A stretch of 42,117 bases of DNA from Desulfocapsa sp. GTDB lineage: Bacteria > Desulfobacterota > Desulfobulbia > Desulfobulbales > Desulfocapsaceae. Position numbers and translations under genes: made by a program. Shown here piece after piece: positions 7,664 to 16,986 of the stretch; the stretch's first letter is position 1; each line of letters begins with the position of its first letter. The notes below the pieces were generated by a model that saw only the letters and a list, made by a program, of their open reading frames with translations, did not search any database and was not told where the DNA came from. The DNA lies in contig VMSP01000119.1 of NCBI GenBank assembly GCA_013792135.1, positions 1 to 42,117 of the forward strand. Reading direction: 5' to 3'.

Positions 7664-7832
7664 GGGTTGTTGTTCCCTTAATTCAGTACAGGCAGTTCCC
7701 AGTTAATCAGTGATTTTGCCTGATCCTGCAGATAGGCATTGGCTTTGGAAAAATGTTTATTACCAATTACCAATAAAAACCACGATGCGCAGATAAGGGG
7801 GATGGGTGAAGCTACTGCAGGACCAGGTGACG
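7664..7832 (-). pseudogene. Degenerate second copy of the ung 3' end
   Basis: This stretch is a diverged direct copy of 10498-10658, the 3' part of ung and its downstream sequence. The minus-strand frame still reads [18 protein letters not shown] and INWELPVLN against [18 protein letters not shown] and IDWELPLLS in ung. A small insertion (ATTACCAA-like) and scattered changes destroy the rest. The two copies flank the SWIM and Cys-rich genes. Confidence 0.85.
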
Positions 7833-7868
7833 TGCATCCGGCAAAAGGTCTGGAATTCAATCAGACAA

Positions 7869-9809
7869 TCAATCAATGATCCGTTTATTCTCTAATAAAT
7901 CCAGAACTTCCATCAGCCTCCGTTTTGCCTTGTGCGTGGTTCGCAGGATCTGGAGGAGAGTCCGCCACTGTTCGAGCCGTCCTGTTTTCTGGTAGATATT
8001 GTGCATCTTGCGCAGATAGCCGGCAGCCACTTCATATGCCTTGGGTTTTACTAGATCGATCTGCCCCTCGGCCAGTTTTTTCCAGATGGCAAGTGAAATG
8101 TCAGGATGGGTCCCGGCAACTGCCGCAGCCACCTCTCTCCCCTTGCCGATTCCCCACCGGATCGTTTTCTGCTGCGTCTGGTAAAGCTGGACAACATCGT
8201 CGAATCGCTTTTCAAGGATGGCAATTTCAATGAGATTGCCCAGGTCGGGAAAGTCCCGACGGAACCTTTTGTCAGACCTGACAGCGACCTCAGGACTGGG
8301 CAAAGGCCATGGCTGTCCGGAGCTTCCCGCATCAGTCATGTCAGGACGCTGGCCGCTTTCCAGAAATGAGAGGGCTTCGGCACGAACAGTCGGCCAGCAA
8401 CCAATCGCTTCAGCCGCCTTTTCTAATTCCAGATAATTGGCGGGGGTTGGATTATTGAAAAAATCCTGGGCCCGGTAGGCAGCAACCAGATCAAATTTAT
8501 TTTCCTGCCAGGCAAGCTCGCGAAGTTTTTTCTGCAGACTAGCGGCGATGCCGGGGGCATTCTCTACCGTTTTTTGAAATCCCTTGACACACCACTCCCT
8601 TGCCTTGTCATAATTGCTGCTCTGTAAATATGTATCAACGAGTCGTTCATAGCATTGAGTCAAATCCGCCTCCCTTTCGAGCAGAGGAATAACTTTTTTC
8701 CGCTGACCACTTCGTTCAAGGGCCTCAATCAGCCAGTTCATCACCCTTTCCCGATGATATCCGCTTGAAAAGTTGTCCGGCATGTGAGCAGGCATAGTGT
8801 TAAGCCTTTCCTGGAGGCTGACTGCAACCTCAGCCCAGTCTGTCCGGCCATATATCTTATTTCGGATGAATTGTTCACAGGAATCGCTGATGGAATACTG
8901 GTCTTCAAGAAAGATATCGATCATCCAGAGCAACTGTTCCGGCCTGGACAGCGAAGAGACCTCTACCGCCTGAAAGACAATTTCCATGCAGTCCCCGATT
9001 TCATAAGCCACGTCACCATCGTCATGGGATTGTTCCACCTGCTCGTTGCCCCTTTGCCAGAGATCGCAGCCAAGTTCCACCACAATATCGGCATGCCCTT
9101 CTTTCAACAAGGCGGCGAACTGCTCCTTGATATGAGAATAGTCGGGGCTATTCCCCTCGTCATTCCAGTGGTTATTCCAGGCAGGCTCACCGGTCACCGC
9201 TTTGATTTCCTTCCGCAGGGCAATGGCAAGCTTATCAATTCTGCCGCTTCGCAGCTGATCGTCTTCCAGAATCTTCCGTTTGACCTCAGGATGACGGGCC
9301 GCAAGATCAGTCAACAGCACGATCAGCTCCTCCTTGCTTTTCTCACCCAGGATTCCGGCCACTGCCGGATTCTTTCCACCATCTGATCCTGACGACCCAA
9401 CCGTGACCTCTTGGTCATCCGGATCATCCTCATCCAGGAACTCATCGTCGTCATCGGTTTCATCAAAAACGGCCAGATACAGGTCTCCCCGCTTATCCAC
9501 CAGAGGGAGCTTCCTCCCTGCTTTTTCCTGTTCCAAGGCGGCCAGGACAACGGCCACGGCATGTTTGCAGGGCCCCCAATCGTATGGGCAGGAGCAGAAC
9601 CAGTCGAGTTCACCATCTTCATCAGCCTCAACATTGGTGGCGTAATCCTCAGTGCCTGCAACCCATGCAATCAGCCCGCCGCTTTCGGTCCTGGCCAAGT
9701 CGGAGACATTCTTGATGTATGTCTTGCCACGGCCCATGATGGTACTGCCGGCCCACTGTCGCAGATCCTCCCAGGTCAGACTAAGTAATGATTCATTCAT
9801 CGAATTCAT
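7869..9809 (-). CDS. SWIM zinc-finger protein
   Basis: This large 646-residue cytoplasmic protein has an N-terminal SWIM zinc finger at about residues 70-86: FCSC (C72, C74) followed by GPCKH (C81, H83). SWIM domains bind DNA or protein; bacterial ones occur alone or with SNF2 helicases. Downstream is an acidic low-complexity stretch (residues 115-132, rich in D and E) and then about 450 residues of helical repeats resembling TPR units (for example SNYDKAREWCVKGFQKTVEN, KRFDDVVQLYQTQQKTIRW). It looks like a scaffold protein with a metal-binding head. GGAGG lies 4 nt before the first ATG. It follows the Cys-rich gene by 44 bp. The molecular role is unknown. Confidence 0.8.
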   Translation of the reverse strand: MNSMNESLLSLTWEDLRQWAGSTIMGRGKTYIKNVSDLARTESGGLIAWVAGTEDYATNVEADEDGELDWFCSCPYDWGPCKHAVAVVLAALEQEKAGRKLPLVDKRGDLYLAVFDETDDDDEFLDEDDPDDQEVTVGSSGSDGGKNPAVAGILGEKSKEELIVLLTDLAARHPEVKRKILEDDQLRSGRIDKLAIALRKEIKAVTGEPAWNNHWNDEGNSPDYSHIKEQFAALLKEGHADIVVELGCDLWQRGNEQVEQSHDDGDVAYEIGDCMEIVFQAVEVSSLSRPEQLLWMIDIFLEDQYSISDSCEQFIRNKIYGRTDWAEVAVSLQERLNTMPAHMPDNFSSGYHRERVMNWLIEALERSGQRKKVIPLLEREADLTQCYERLVDTYLQSSNYDKAREWCVKGFQKTVENAPGIAASLQKKLRELAWQENKFDLVAAYRAQDFFNNPTPANYLELEKAAEAIGCWPTVRAEALSFLESGQRPDMTDAGSSGQPWPLPSPEVAVRSDKRFRRDFPDLGNLIEIAILEKRFDDVVQLYQTQQKTIRWGIGKGREVAAAVAGTHPDISLAIWKKLAEGQIDLVKPKAYEVAAGYLRKMHNIYQKTGRLEQWRTLLQILRTTHKAKRRLMEVLDLLENKRIID

Positions 9810-9853
9810 CCGGCCTCCATAAAGGAATTCAATTTTCTACGCAACAAAAGTCA

Positions 9854-10390
9854 CTACTTTGGGTATATCTGTGTAAAATGGCTGACAAATTCAAGATAAC
9901 TGCTGCCGCCAATGGTTCTTCTCTGAATGGCCCGGTACACAGCGGCCAACACCTTAACCAGCTTCTCGGTAGGGACGTGCTCCAGTTCTTGACTGACAGC
10001 CTGGGAAAGCAACTGGTCCCCTGACGCTATGGCCAGTTCCGCCATTGGCTGCTTGTCATCCTTGAAATGATATTTGTCGATCATCCTTTCCACGAGGCGG
10101 GCCGCAGTCCCGTCATTGAAGTTTTTACTATCGGCTGCCCATACCATGCAGAGAAGTTTTTCGATATTTTCAGCAATTCCTTCAAGCTCAGGGGATTTAG
10201 CCATCTCCTCGGTGCTGAAATAGGGCACACTCCGGTAGTTCCGACTGGCCAAAACGGGACTGATAAAAGAACAGCCTTCGCATTTTTCCTGTTCACGAGT
10301 CTCACCGCAGCAGAGGCTACAGATAAAAGTCCCGGTACTCTTGCATTTCCTTTTCCCTTTCCGGGAATCACATACTGTGCATTTCGCCAT
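9854..10390 (-). CDS. Cys-rich zinc-binding protein of unknown function
   Basis: This 178-residue protein has a dense N-terminal Cys cluster: C4, C7, C16, C24, C27, C28, C37, C40 (CTVC, KC, CSLCC, KCEGC). It probably binds two zinc ions in a treble-clef or B-box-like fold. The rest (residues 55-178) is helical, with ELEGIAENIEKLLCMVW and ASGDQLLSQAVSQELEHVPT. I recognise no named family beyond the zinc-ribbon look. It sits 64 bp after ung and 44 bp before the SWIM gene, so the two metal-binding proteins are probably made together. Confidence 0.65.
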   Translation of the reverse strand: MAKCTVCDSRKGKRKCKSTGTFICSLCCGETREQEKCEGCSFISPVLASRNYRSVPYFSTEEMAKSPELEGIAENIEKLLCMVWAADSKNFNDGTAARLVERMIDKYHFKDDKQPMAELAIASGDQLLSQAVSQELEHVPTEKLVKVLAAVYRAIQRRTIGGSSYLEFVSHFTQIYPK

Positions 10391-10454
10391 ATTACTTCAC
10401 TCCGTTAGCTATAATGTTGCTACCGTCTCATCATGAAAAATCAAGATGCTCCAT

Positions 10455-11210
10455 TCAGGATTCAACACGGGGGTAACAAGAATTTCCATTTTTCGCTGGG
10501 TTGTTGTTCCCTGTACTTAATAATGGCAGTTCCCAGTCAATCGGTGATTTTGCCTGATCCTGCAGATAGGCATTGGCTTTGGAAAAATGCTTGTTCCCAA
10601 AAAAACCACGATGCGCAGATAAGGGGGACGGGTGAACCGATTGCAGTACCAGGTGACGCTTTTTATCAATAATCGCCCCTTTTTTCTGGGCATAACTGCC
10701 CCACAGGAAAAACACCAGCCCGGAATGTTCTCTGTTCAGCGTTTGAATAATGACATCAGTGAAATGTTCCCACCCCTTTCCCTGGTGAGAAGCCGCCCTG
10801 TTCTGTTCCACGGTCAGCACACTGTTTAGCAGAAGGACACCCTGTTCTGCCCAGCTGTTGAGATATCCATGGTTGGCCGGAGTGATACCAAGATCCGCAT
10901 GGATTTCCTGGAAAATATTTTTAAGGGATGGAGGAGGCGCTACCCCCGGCATTACGGAAAAGCACAAGCCGTGTGCCTGTCCCGGGCCGTGATACGGGTC
11001 CTGCCCGATGATCACCACCTTCACGTCCTCAAAAGGAAGCAGGTTCATGGCATTGAAAATATTTTTCCCTTCCGGGTAAATGATCTTTCCGGCCCCTTTC
11101 TCCTGGATCAGGAACTGTCTGAGGTTTTGCATATACTCTTGGTCAAATTCACCTCCGATCCGACTCTTCCAGGAAGGCCGTAACTGAACTCGATCTTGCA
11201 TCTCAGACAT
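10455..11210 (-). CDS. ung: Uracil-DNA glycosylase (family 1)
   Basis: Removes uracil from DNA as the first step of base excision repair. The family 1 motifs are complete: GQDPYHG at residues 69-75 with catalytic Asp71, [10 protein letters not shown] at 126-135, and the DNA-clamping [20 protein letters not shown] from residue 193 (His193). The core ends near residue 232 (IDWELPLL), as in E. coli Ung. About 20 extra residues ([13 protein letters not shown]...) follow, so the 3' end looks altered. A diverged copy of this 3' end lies at 7664-7832. The gene lies within a closely spaced minus-strand series. Confidence 0.95.
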   Translation of the reverse strand: MSEMQDRVQLRPSWKSRIGGEFDQEYMQNLRQFLIQEKGAGKIIYPEGKNIFNAMNLLPFEDVKVVIIGQDPYHGPGQAHGLCFSVMPGVAPPPSLKNIFQEIHADLGITPANHGYLNSWAEQGVLLLNSVLTVEQNRAASHQGKGWEHFTDVIIQTLNREHSGLVFFLWGSYAQKKGAIIDKKRHLVLQSVHPSPLSAHRGFFGNKHFSKANAYLQDQAKSPIDWELPLLSTGNNNPAKNGNSCYPRVES

Positions 11211-11259
11211 TTCCCAACACCTTTGTGTGGTTATATTCCAACCCCATTATCCGCTCCCC

Positions 11260-12279
11260 TTACCCCAGCGGGTAAAGAATCTCTTGATTGACGCTGTCAC
11301 ACTCTCGCAGGAGTTCTGTAGAGAAGACAGTTTCCGATGCTTTGAGGGTATCGTCAAGTTGGGAAGGATGAATCGCCCCGACGATCGTGCTGGGCACAAA
11401 ATCAAAACTGAGCGTCCATGCCGCCGCCATAGTGGCCGGAGCAAGCCCATGTTTTGTGGCGATGGCGGCATATTTTTGGGCCGCTGTTATCGATCGGTCG
11501 TTGGCGAATCGTCCGGCCTGCGCTTTCATCCTCGGATCTGGATCGGCCAGGTAATCCCCGTAGCGAAAACCGCCCCATTGCCTGCCGGGCGTATACTTGC
11601 CGCTCAATACCCCGCCGGCCAACGGCGAATAAGGGAGGAGGCCGACCTGCTCTTTTTTGCAGACGATGGCAATTTCGTCAAGGAAGCGTCGATTGAGCAT
11701 GGAGAAGTTGTTCTGGATGCTCTCAAAGCGCTTGAAGCCCCGATAACGGCTGGTCTCCAGGGCCTTTGTCAAACCGTAGGCGTTCTCGTTCGATGTCCCG
11801 ATATAACGCACCTTCCCGCTTCGTACCAGTTGATCGAGAGCTTCAAGACTCTCTTCAATGGGAACGACGGTATCGGGCCAGTGGACCTGATACAGATCGA
11901 TGTAATCGGTCTTGAGCCTTCGCAAGCTCCCTTCGACGGCGGTGGTGATATGAAAGGCATCGATGGCAGTCAGACCGTGCCGCACCGGTGGCACGAACCA
12001 GCCATTGGCCGCCCCCGCGACTTTCGTGGCAAGGATTATTGAGTCTCTTGGCTTATCCGCCAGCCACTCACCAAAGATTGCTTCCGTGACCCCATACGTT
12101 TCCGCAGTCGGAGGAACGGGATAGACTTCAGCCATATCAAAAAAGTTGACCCCGCTGGCATAGGCTTTATCAAGGATCTCAAACGCTATTTTTTTATCGC
12201 ATTTTTTCCCGAAGGTCATCGTCCCCAGGCAGATGTTGGAGACTCTCAGGCCGCTTTTGCCGATATAATTGTATTTCAT
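11260..12279 (-). CDS. Aldo/keto reductase
   Basis: This 339-residue cytoplasmic NADPH-dependent oxidoreductase has a TIM barrel fold. The catalytic tetrad is visible: Asp48 and Tyr53 (NFFDMAEVYP), Lys86 (LATKV) and His133 (YQVHWPD). The C-terminal cofactor-binding part (PSTIVGAIHPSQLDDTL) is present. The start KYNYIGKSGLRVSNICLGTM is standard. The sequence is closest in style to Tas/YghZ-type reductases; substrates are not predictable, though aldehydes from oxidative damage are common. It lies 40 bp after the ABC-class ATPase and 49 bp before ung, so it is likely in the same transcript. No clear ribosome binding site precedes the ATG, which suggests coupling. Confidence 0.9.
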   Translation of the reverse strand: MKYNYIGKSGLRVSNICLGTMTFGKKCDKKIAFEILDKAYASGVNFFDMAEVYPVPPTAETYGVTEAIFGEWLADKPRDSIILATKVAGAANGWFVPPVRHGLTAIDAFHITTAVEGSLRRLKTDYIDLYQVHWPDTVVPIEESLEALDQLVRSGKVRYIGTSNENAYGLTKALETSRYRGFKRFESIQNNFSMLNRRFLDEIAIVCKKEQVGLLPYSPLAGGVLSGKYTPGRQWGGFRYGDYLADPDPRMKAQAGRFANDRSITAAQKYAAIATKHGLAPATMAAAWTLSFDFVPSTIVGAIHPSQLDDTLKASETVFSTELLRECDSVNQEILYPLG

Positions 12280-12319
12280 AGAGGTACCAGGATTTTGCTT
12301 GAAAAGTTATGAATGGAAA

Positions 12320-14011
12320 TTACCCTACCACCCGTATTCGGTTGATCGCGGCTGCCACCTCGTGCAGCCGGGGCAGAGCGAGTGTCCCGGTTTTCCAGGG
12401 CGACAAGATATCGAGCCCCTTTTCTTCCACATCTTTGAGAACCATCTTCAGGCCTTCCGTAAAATTTTCAGCCTTATAAATATAATTTTTGGCGTAATAG
12501 AGGATGATGAGGCCGATGGCCCTGGTCTGACCGATATCGATCAGCTGCTCCACTTTACTCAGATCAATCTCATGTCGACCATACAAAAGGGTGTCAACTC
12601 CGCGGGTCTCAATGGAGACATCCTTTTTCCCCCGCGCCGGATTTAATCGTCGAGCGTCCAGACGTCTTTCCAACTTTCTGACAATCGGGGGTAAACCGCT
12701 CGGTTTTTCTTGAACCTGTTCCTGGTCGACAAGACCATGCGCCTTGAGGGTGACATCCTCCGGTCTATAGGAATCCATCATGATGACCGTGTCGCTTACC
12801 GCAAAATAATCGCCGGAACCTCCCATGACCAGAATCGTGGATACCCTAAGCTCGTGATACATCTCTCTCACCCGACAAAGAAATGGCGTTATCGGTTCCT
12901 TTTCCTTGACCACCAGCCTCTGCATCCGCTCATCGCGAATCATGAAATTCGTGGCCGACGTATCCTCATCAATCAGGAGCAGAGCGGCATCATCTTCCAG
13001 GGCTTCAATAATGTTCGCTGCCTGGGATGTACTTCCACTTGCATTTTCAGTGGAAAAACTGGTCGTATTTCTCTCAAAGGGCAGCTGATCAATGAAGGGG
13101 CTGATATTAATATTGGAAACGACTCGATTGTCTTCAGCCCGGACCTTGACTGCTGTGGAATCGGTGGCAATCAGTTCTCTGCCATCGCCGGGGATATGGT
13201 TATAGACACCCCTTTCGAGGGCATGAAGGAGTGTTGATTTCCCATGAAAACCGCCGCCGACAATCAGGGTTACCCCCTTGGGAATTCCCATCCCCCGAAC
13301 CTTGCCCCTGTTGGGCAAAACAAGCGTGCAGGCCAATGATTCCGGGGAAACAAAGGGGATCACCTTTTCTTTAAGAGGCCGATCATCAATCCCGCTTTGT
13401 CTTGGCAACAGGGAGTTGTCAGCCACAAAAGCGGCAAGATTGTTTGGCAACAACAGGCCACGTAAATAGTGCTGATCTTCAACTGACTCGACATGCCTTT
13501 GAAAGCTGCTTTTATCCAGATTCTCAAAATAAAGACCATGCAAGACAACCTCCGGGAGTTCCCTGAAAAACATCTCCTCCACTTCCCTTGCCATGATCGT
13601 TCGCCCTGCAGCAGGCAGACCGACGGTCAACCGTGCCTCGACACCTTCACTGTCTATCAGCACCGAGTTTCTGACCAGGATCTGCTGACCACTCGTTTCA
13701 ATCCGGATCTCGCCACTCTTGCCGATCCCTCGATGCCCCTTCACCTTTGCTTGAATTGCCTTGGCAACGGCTCTTGCCAGAAAATCTTCCGCAGCAGTTT
13801 TCCGTATCTTGCCGGAGTAGAATTCAGGGGAAAGAAGAGCAACCGATGACGAGACATGAATGCTTATCCGCGAAGGCTGGGCAAAAGGATCACCCTGGAT
13901 ATGATCGAAAGTGAGCTTGTAGCCATTAAACTGATAGCTCCCCTTCAGTTCCTTATAGGCCTTGTACCCTCGCCCATCAATTTTTTTTAAAAGTGTTCGT
14001 AGACGTTCCAT
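12320..14011 (-). CDS. ABC-class ATPase of unknown function (PF09818 type)
   Basis: This 563-residue protein is of the 'predicted ATPase of the ABC class' family. It has a long N-terminal domain starting LRTLLKKIDGRGYKAYKELK, then Walker A GGGFHGKST (residues 252-260), an ABC-signature-like SGSTSQAA (325-332), Walker B ALLLIDED (343-350) and MGGSGDYF (396-403). There are no membrane spans, so it is not a transporter. The family's role is unknown; its layout resembles nucleic-acid-handling ABC ATPases such as UvrA or SMC relatives. The ATG at 14011 is chosen over an in-frame TTG at 14029. It appears to head the series that continues with the reductase, ung, the Cys-rich protein and the SWIM protein. 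Confidence 0.85.
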   Translation of the reverse strand: MERLRTLLKKIDGRGYKAYKELKGSYQFNGYKLTFDHIQGDPFAQPSRISIHVSSSVALLSPEFYSGKIRKTAAEDFLARAVAKAIQAKVKGHRGIGKSGEIRIETSGQQILVRNSVLIDSEGVEARLTVGLPAAGRTIMAREVEEMFFRELPEVVLHGLYFENLDKSSFQRHVESVEDQHYLRGLLLPNNLAAFVADNSLLPRQSGIDDRPLKEKVIPFVSPESLACTLVLPNRGKVRGMGIPKGVTLIVGGGFHGKSTLLHALERGVYNHIPGDGRELIATDSTAVKVRAEDNRVVSNINISPFIDQLPFERNTTSFSTENASGSTSQAANIIEALEDDAALLLIDEDTSATNFMIRDERMQRLVVKEKEPITPFLCRVREMYHELRVSTILVMGGSGDYFAVSDTVIMMDSYRPEDVTLKAHGLVDQEQVQEKPSGLPPIVRKLERRLDARRLNPARGKKDVSIETRGVDTLLYGRHEIDLSKVEQLIDIGQTRAIGLIILYYAKNYIYKAENFTEGLKMVLKDVEEKGLDILSPWKTGTLALPRLHEVAAAINRIRVVG

Positions 14012-14174
14012 TGTGGTCACCACCCGCAAAAAAACATTTTTTATTCATCTTAAACAGAACTCGTTTAATCAGGGTAAGGAGTATACTTGCCTTCCTACCC
14101 AGTCGTATTTGGCGCTAACCCGCACCCGAGTCTTGATCCTATCCAGCTGGAAGATAGCCGGTTTATTTATTTAA

Positions 14175-14200
14175 TGGCAAAGGGTCAATCCCCTTTGCCA
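14175..14200. terminator. 10-bp perfect hairpin
   Basis: TGGCAAAGGG-TCAATC-CCCTTTGCCA is a perfect stem-loop. It lies about 140 bp beyond the stop of the Mrr-like gene and upstream of the ATPase gene, and could end the Mrr transcript, though no clear T-run follows. The rest of 14030-14340 shows no gene. Confidence 0.4.
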
Positions 14201-14340
14201 TGCTCATTCTGAGACAGCCCTGGCCATCAGTTGCGTGTCGCTATATTTGCGTTTTTGGCCTTATAAACATCATTATAGCCCCGAAAACCAAAAAACAGAA
14301 TTTGTTATGTATGGTTCCTAATTGACTAGATTTCCAACAC

Positions 14341-15513
14341 CTATTTATCCAATTTAATTTTCTTCATGGTTTTGACTTCTTCTCTGTTGAGAGAAACGAC
14401 AAGACCCTTATCACTTATGTATGTAACTTCCTTATTTGTGATAGTTACATTATCTGTGGAAATCCGTCCCCCTGAAAAAAATTCTATCTCATAAAAATAT
14501 TTTTTTTCCTCTCCTTTCTGACCCGCCTTTATATTTTTAAGCTGCTCAATTTTCTTTTCACTAAGAACTTCTTTCATGGCTCTTGTGACCTGCTCATCTG
14601 TAAATCTGCCATTTTTTTGTTCCGTCTGCTTAATTGGCATGCTGATTTTAGTACTTCTTGCGTCGCGATACTCCTGATCGTTAGGGAGAAATCCCCTTAT
14701 CTGGGATGGTAAAATTGAATAAAAGCATGTACTCGATTCGGGGTACAATAAAAAATAGCCCGCTGCAACAAACAAAAGGCCTACGAAAGCCCATGCTGTT
14801 TTTTGCAGATTTCCGCCTTTTTTCTTCTCTGGTTGACTTTCAAATATCGCATATGATCTCATGCTGTTAAACAATTCTTTGCCATCCAATATCAAAATAT
14901 TGTTAGCCTTTGCAAAGTCTATTGCATCTTTAGTGAACTCACCTGAAGTAACTACAAATCCACCTGTTGCTCCGACTCCAACCATAACTCCCAGCAGCTC
15001 CCGGACAACATTCACTCCGACCTTGTATGCTTTCCAATGCTTACATTGAATAAGATATTTTTCCATGCCTTTCGTAGCAATCAGATCAACGCCCCCATCT
15101 GCACCAGATTTTGTTTCTTCCACGCTGAACTGTCGACGCCGGAAGTATTCTCCTACCAAATATTCAAAATCTTGCCATGACATATTACCTAAAGAATTAT
15201 GAGAAACGCTGCGAGATGTTTTGTCATATAACTTTGTTCTTTTAAAATTCAGAATTACAGAAGCCATTGATCCCAACAAAAATGCTACGGGGATTACAAT
15301 CTGACCAAAGAACGCAAGAACGTGCAGCAAACCGGGGAGTACATTCTTAAAGATCCCATCTATCCCTGATGCTGTAACTGGCGGAAGCTCTTTTCCTGCA
15401 TACGAGTGTAAAAACAAGAAGGAGACCAAGGCTAAAGAGACACCTACCCACCAGGGGAATTTTGATGTTATATCAGCAATGTCCTCAAAAATACTGTTTG
15501 CTCTACGGGCCAT
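14341..15513 (-). CDS. Membrane-anchored Mrr-type restriction endonuclease
   Basis: The 390 residues have three parts. The N-terminus has two membrane regions (about 20-38 and 60-88). A cytoplasmic Mrr_cat PD-(D/E)xK nuclease domain (110-215) has MSWQDFEYLVGEYFRRRQFS, the catalytic Asp143 in GADGGVDLIA and Gln156-x-Lys158 in LIQCKHW, and ends FVVTSGEFTKDAIDFA. A third membrane span (238-256) precedes a charged C-terminal domain with ISTDNVTITNKEV. Mrr enzymes cut modified or foreign DNA, so a membrane location suggests action at DNA entry, though some membrane Mrr-like proteins have other roles. The catalytic residues are all present. It lies downstream of the methyltransferase/DUF3883 pair on the same strand. 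Confidence 0.8.
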   Translation of the reverse strand: MARRANSIFEDIADITSKFPWWVGVSLALVSFLFLHSYAGKELPPVTASGIDGIFKNVLPGLLHVLAFFGQIVIPVAFLLGSMASVILNFKRTKLYDKTSRSVSHNSLGNMSWQDFEYLVGEYFRRRQFSVEETKSGADGGVDLIATKGMEKYLIQCKHWKAYKVGVNVVRELLGVMVGVGATGGFVVTSGEFTKDAIDFAKANNILILDGKELFNSMRSYAIFESQPEKKKGGNLQKTAWAFVGLLFVAAGYFLLYPESSTCFYSILPSQIRGFLPNDQEYRDARSTKISMPIKQTEQKNGRFTDEQVTRAMKEVLSEKKIEQLKNIKAGQKGEEKKYFYEIEFFSGGRISTDNVTITNKEVTYISDKGLVVSLNREEVKTMKKIKLDK

Positions 15514-15561
15514 AACACTTTTGTACCAAATTATTGGTTGTCTAATAAGGGGTTTAGTAAT

Positions 15562-15597
15562 TTCTGTGAAGCACGCATTTTAGCGTGTTTCACAGAA
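15562..15597. terminator. 15-bp hairpin between the nuclease genes
   Basis: TTCTGTGAAGCACGC (15562-15576) pairs with GCGTGTTTCACAGAA (15583-15597), with one wobble and a 6-nt loop. It lies 90 bp after the DUF3883 gene stop and before the Mrr-like gene. It probably ends or attenuates the first transcript, but it lacks a strong T-run on the minus strand. Confidence 0.5.
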
Positions 15598-15684
15598 TGA
15601 TGGCATAATTTAAGGATACCTTGTTGGAATTATGGTATCAATTGCTTAACGTGGCAGGACCCAGTTCAGTTGAGTTTCACCGGC

Positions 15685-16986
15685 TCAAAAAATTGCTTTG
15701 TAGGTATTGGCTACAAGATGCACACTTCGGCTAATATCACCTGGCAAAATAAATAATTTGGGTACTCGCTTAAAATTGAACACTCGGTATAAACTATATA
15801 TCTCTGAATTTTCTTTTGAGAAAACCACTTCATTTTCAGAAATATAAAATGGTTGGTATTTCCCACAGTTTGAAGTTTTCACCTCTATAAATAAATCTTT
15901 TTCATTTTCCGGGTTAAAAGACCGTATATCATAACCTGTGCCATCACCCCTCTCTTTGCTTGTCCACTCTACCTCTTTGGCAAGATCGTCACGGCCCAAA
16001 AAAGTGAGGCGGTTTCTTTCGAATTGGAGCGCAAATTCCTCGCCCCGTTCACCCATCCGTCGATTGCCGATCTCTCTTTCTGCAAAATTATAAAAGCGAG
16101 GTGTGAACTCTCGCGTCTCGGCTTGAGGTGGTAAAATGTTCTTTACAGGGGCAGATTCGAGCACATCCCTCCAGACGAACTCGTTGAACTGTGGCGGTTC
16201 CTGTTCGATAAATGAATCCACTTGTTTTTCAAGTACATGCCTGTCTTCGACAAGACGCATGAGTATGACATCTTTTAATTGCTGTTGGTAATTAAACGCG
16301 GGTTTGTATCCGGAGATATATGGGTATCCCAGTTCAATCATGATGGCGCTGATATTCTGGTGTTTGAATTCTATTGAGCCATCGGAACGGTTGTTCAACT
16401 TCGTTTGCAATTCTCGCCTGTGCTGGCTCTTGTTGTACCTTTCTCCCCTCAACTCAAGCTCCATCATTGCTAAATAATCCGCTACAACCGCTTCACACTC
16501 CAGCCAGTCCCATGCATCACCTAGGTTTAACAACGTGCGTTGCGAATCGAAATTGAGATTTCCCAAGAGAGAAGCTTTTAAATATTCTCGAACAACCGGA
16601 CTGTGCAATAACTGGAACAGCGCTTCATCCAAATAGGCGTAAGCAACATTATTATTGAGCTCGCCTGGGCCGCTCACTGTGGATAATCTTTGGTAAGCTA
16701 CGGCTCGCCCTGGTTTAGGTTGATGATGCCAAAAATTTTCACTTCGAAGATGGAAAAATGGGAGGTGTGGATTATCGCGATCGGTTTCAGTGCGATATTT
16801 ATTGAAGTTGTGGCTGAAGCTCAGTCGTAAGTTCTGGTCAAAGAAAATCCGATTATTATTAATTGTTTTATTGGCGATCAGATCCATTACCGCCAACAGC
16901 ATACAAACTTTATGGGGGCTGACGCCCCCTTTCTGGCGGTTCATGTTCAGTGCATTAAATTTATCGGCGTAAAACTCTAAGCTCAT
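15685..16986 (-). CDS. Restriction-like nuclease: McrA-N-like head plus DUF3883
   Basis: This 433-residue protein appears to have three modules. Residues 1-110 (GGVSPHKVCMLLAVMDLI, RIFFDQNLRLSFSHNF, PFFHLRSENFWHH) resemble the N-terminal head of ScoMcrA-like modification-dependent endonucleases. Residues 165-245 (AVVADYLAMMELELRGERYN, GSIEFKHQNISAIMIELGYP, GYKPAFNYQ) form a conserved domain that often accompanies such nucleases. Residues 300-410 are a DUF3883 PD-(D/E)xK nuclease with Asp353 (GTGYDI) and Glu368-x-Lys370 (FIEVKTS). It should cut DNA, perhaps modified DNA. Its ATG overlaps the methyltransferase stop as ATGA, so the two are translationally coupled. The region is AT-rich compared with its flanks, as is common in defence islands. 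Confidence 0.75.
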   Translation of the reverse strand: MSLEFYADKFNALNMNRQKGGVSPHKVCMLLAVMDLIANKTINNNRIFFDQNLRLSFSHNFNKYRTETDRDNPHLPFFHLRSENFWHHQPKPGRAVAYQRLSTVSGPGELNNNVAYAYLDEALFQLLHSPVVREYLKASLLGNLNFDSQRTLLNLGDAWDWLECEAVVADYLAMMELELRGERYNKSQHRRELQTKLNNRSDGSIEFKHQNISAIMIELGYPYISGYKPAFNYQQQLKDVILMRLVEDRHVLEKQVDSFIEQEPPQFNEFVWRDVLESAPVKNILPPQAETREFTPRFYNFAEREIGNRRMGERGEEFALQFERNRLTFLGRDDLAKEVEWTSKERGDGTGYDIRSFNPENEKDLFIEVKTSNCGKYQPFYISENEVVFSKENSEIYSLYRVFNFKRVPKLFILPGDISRSVHLVANTYKAIF

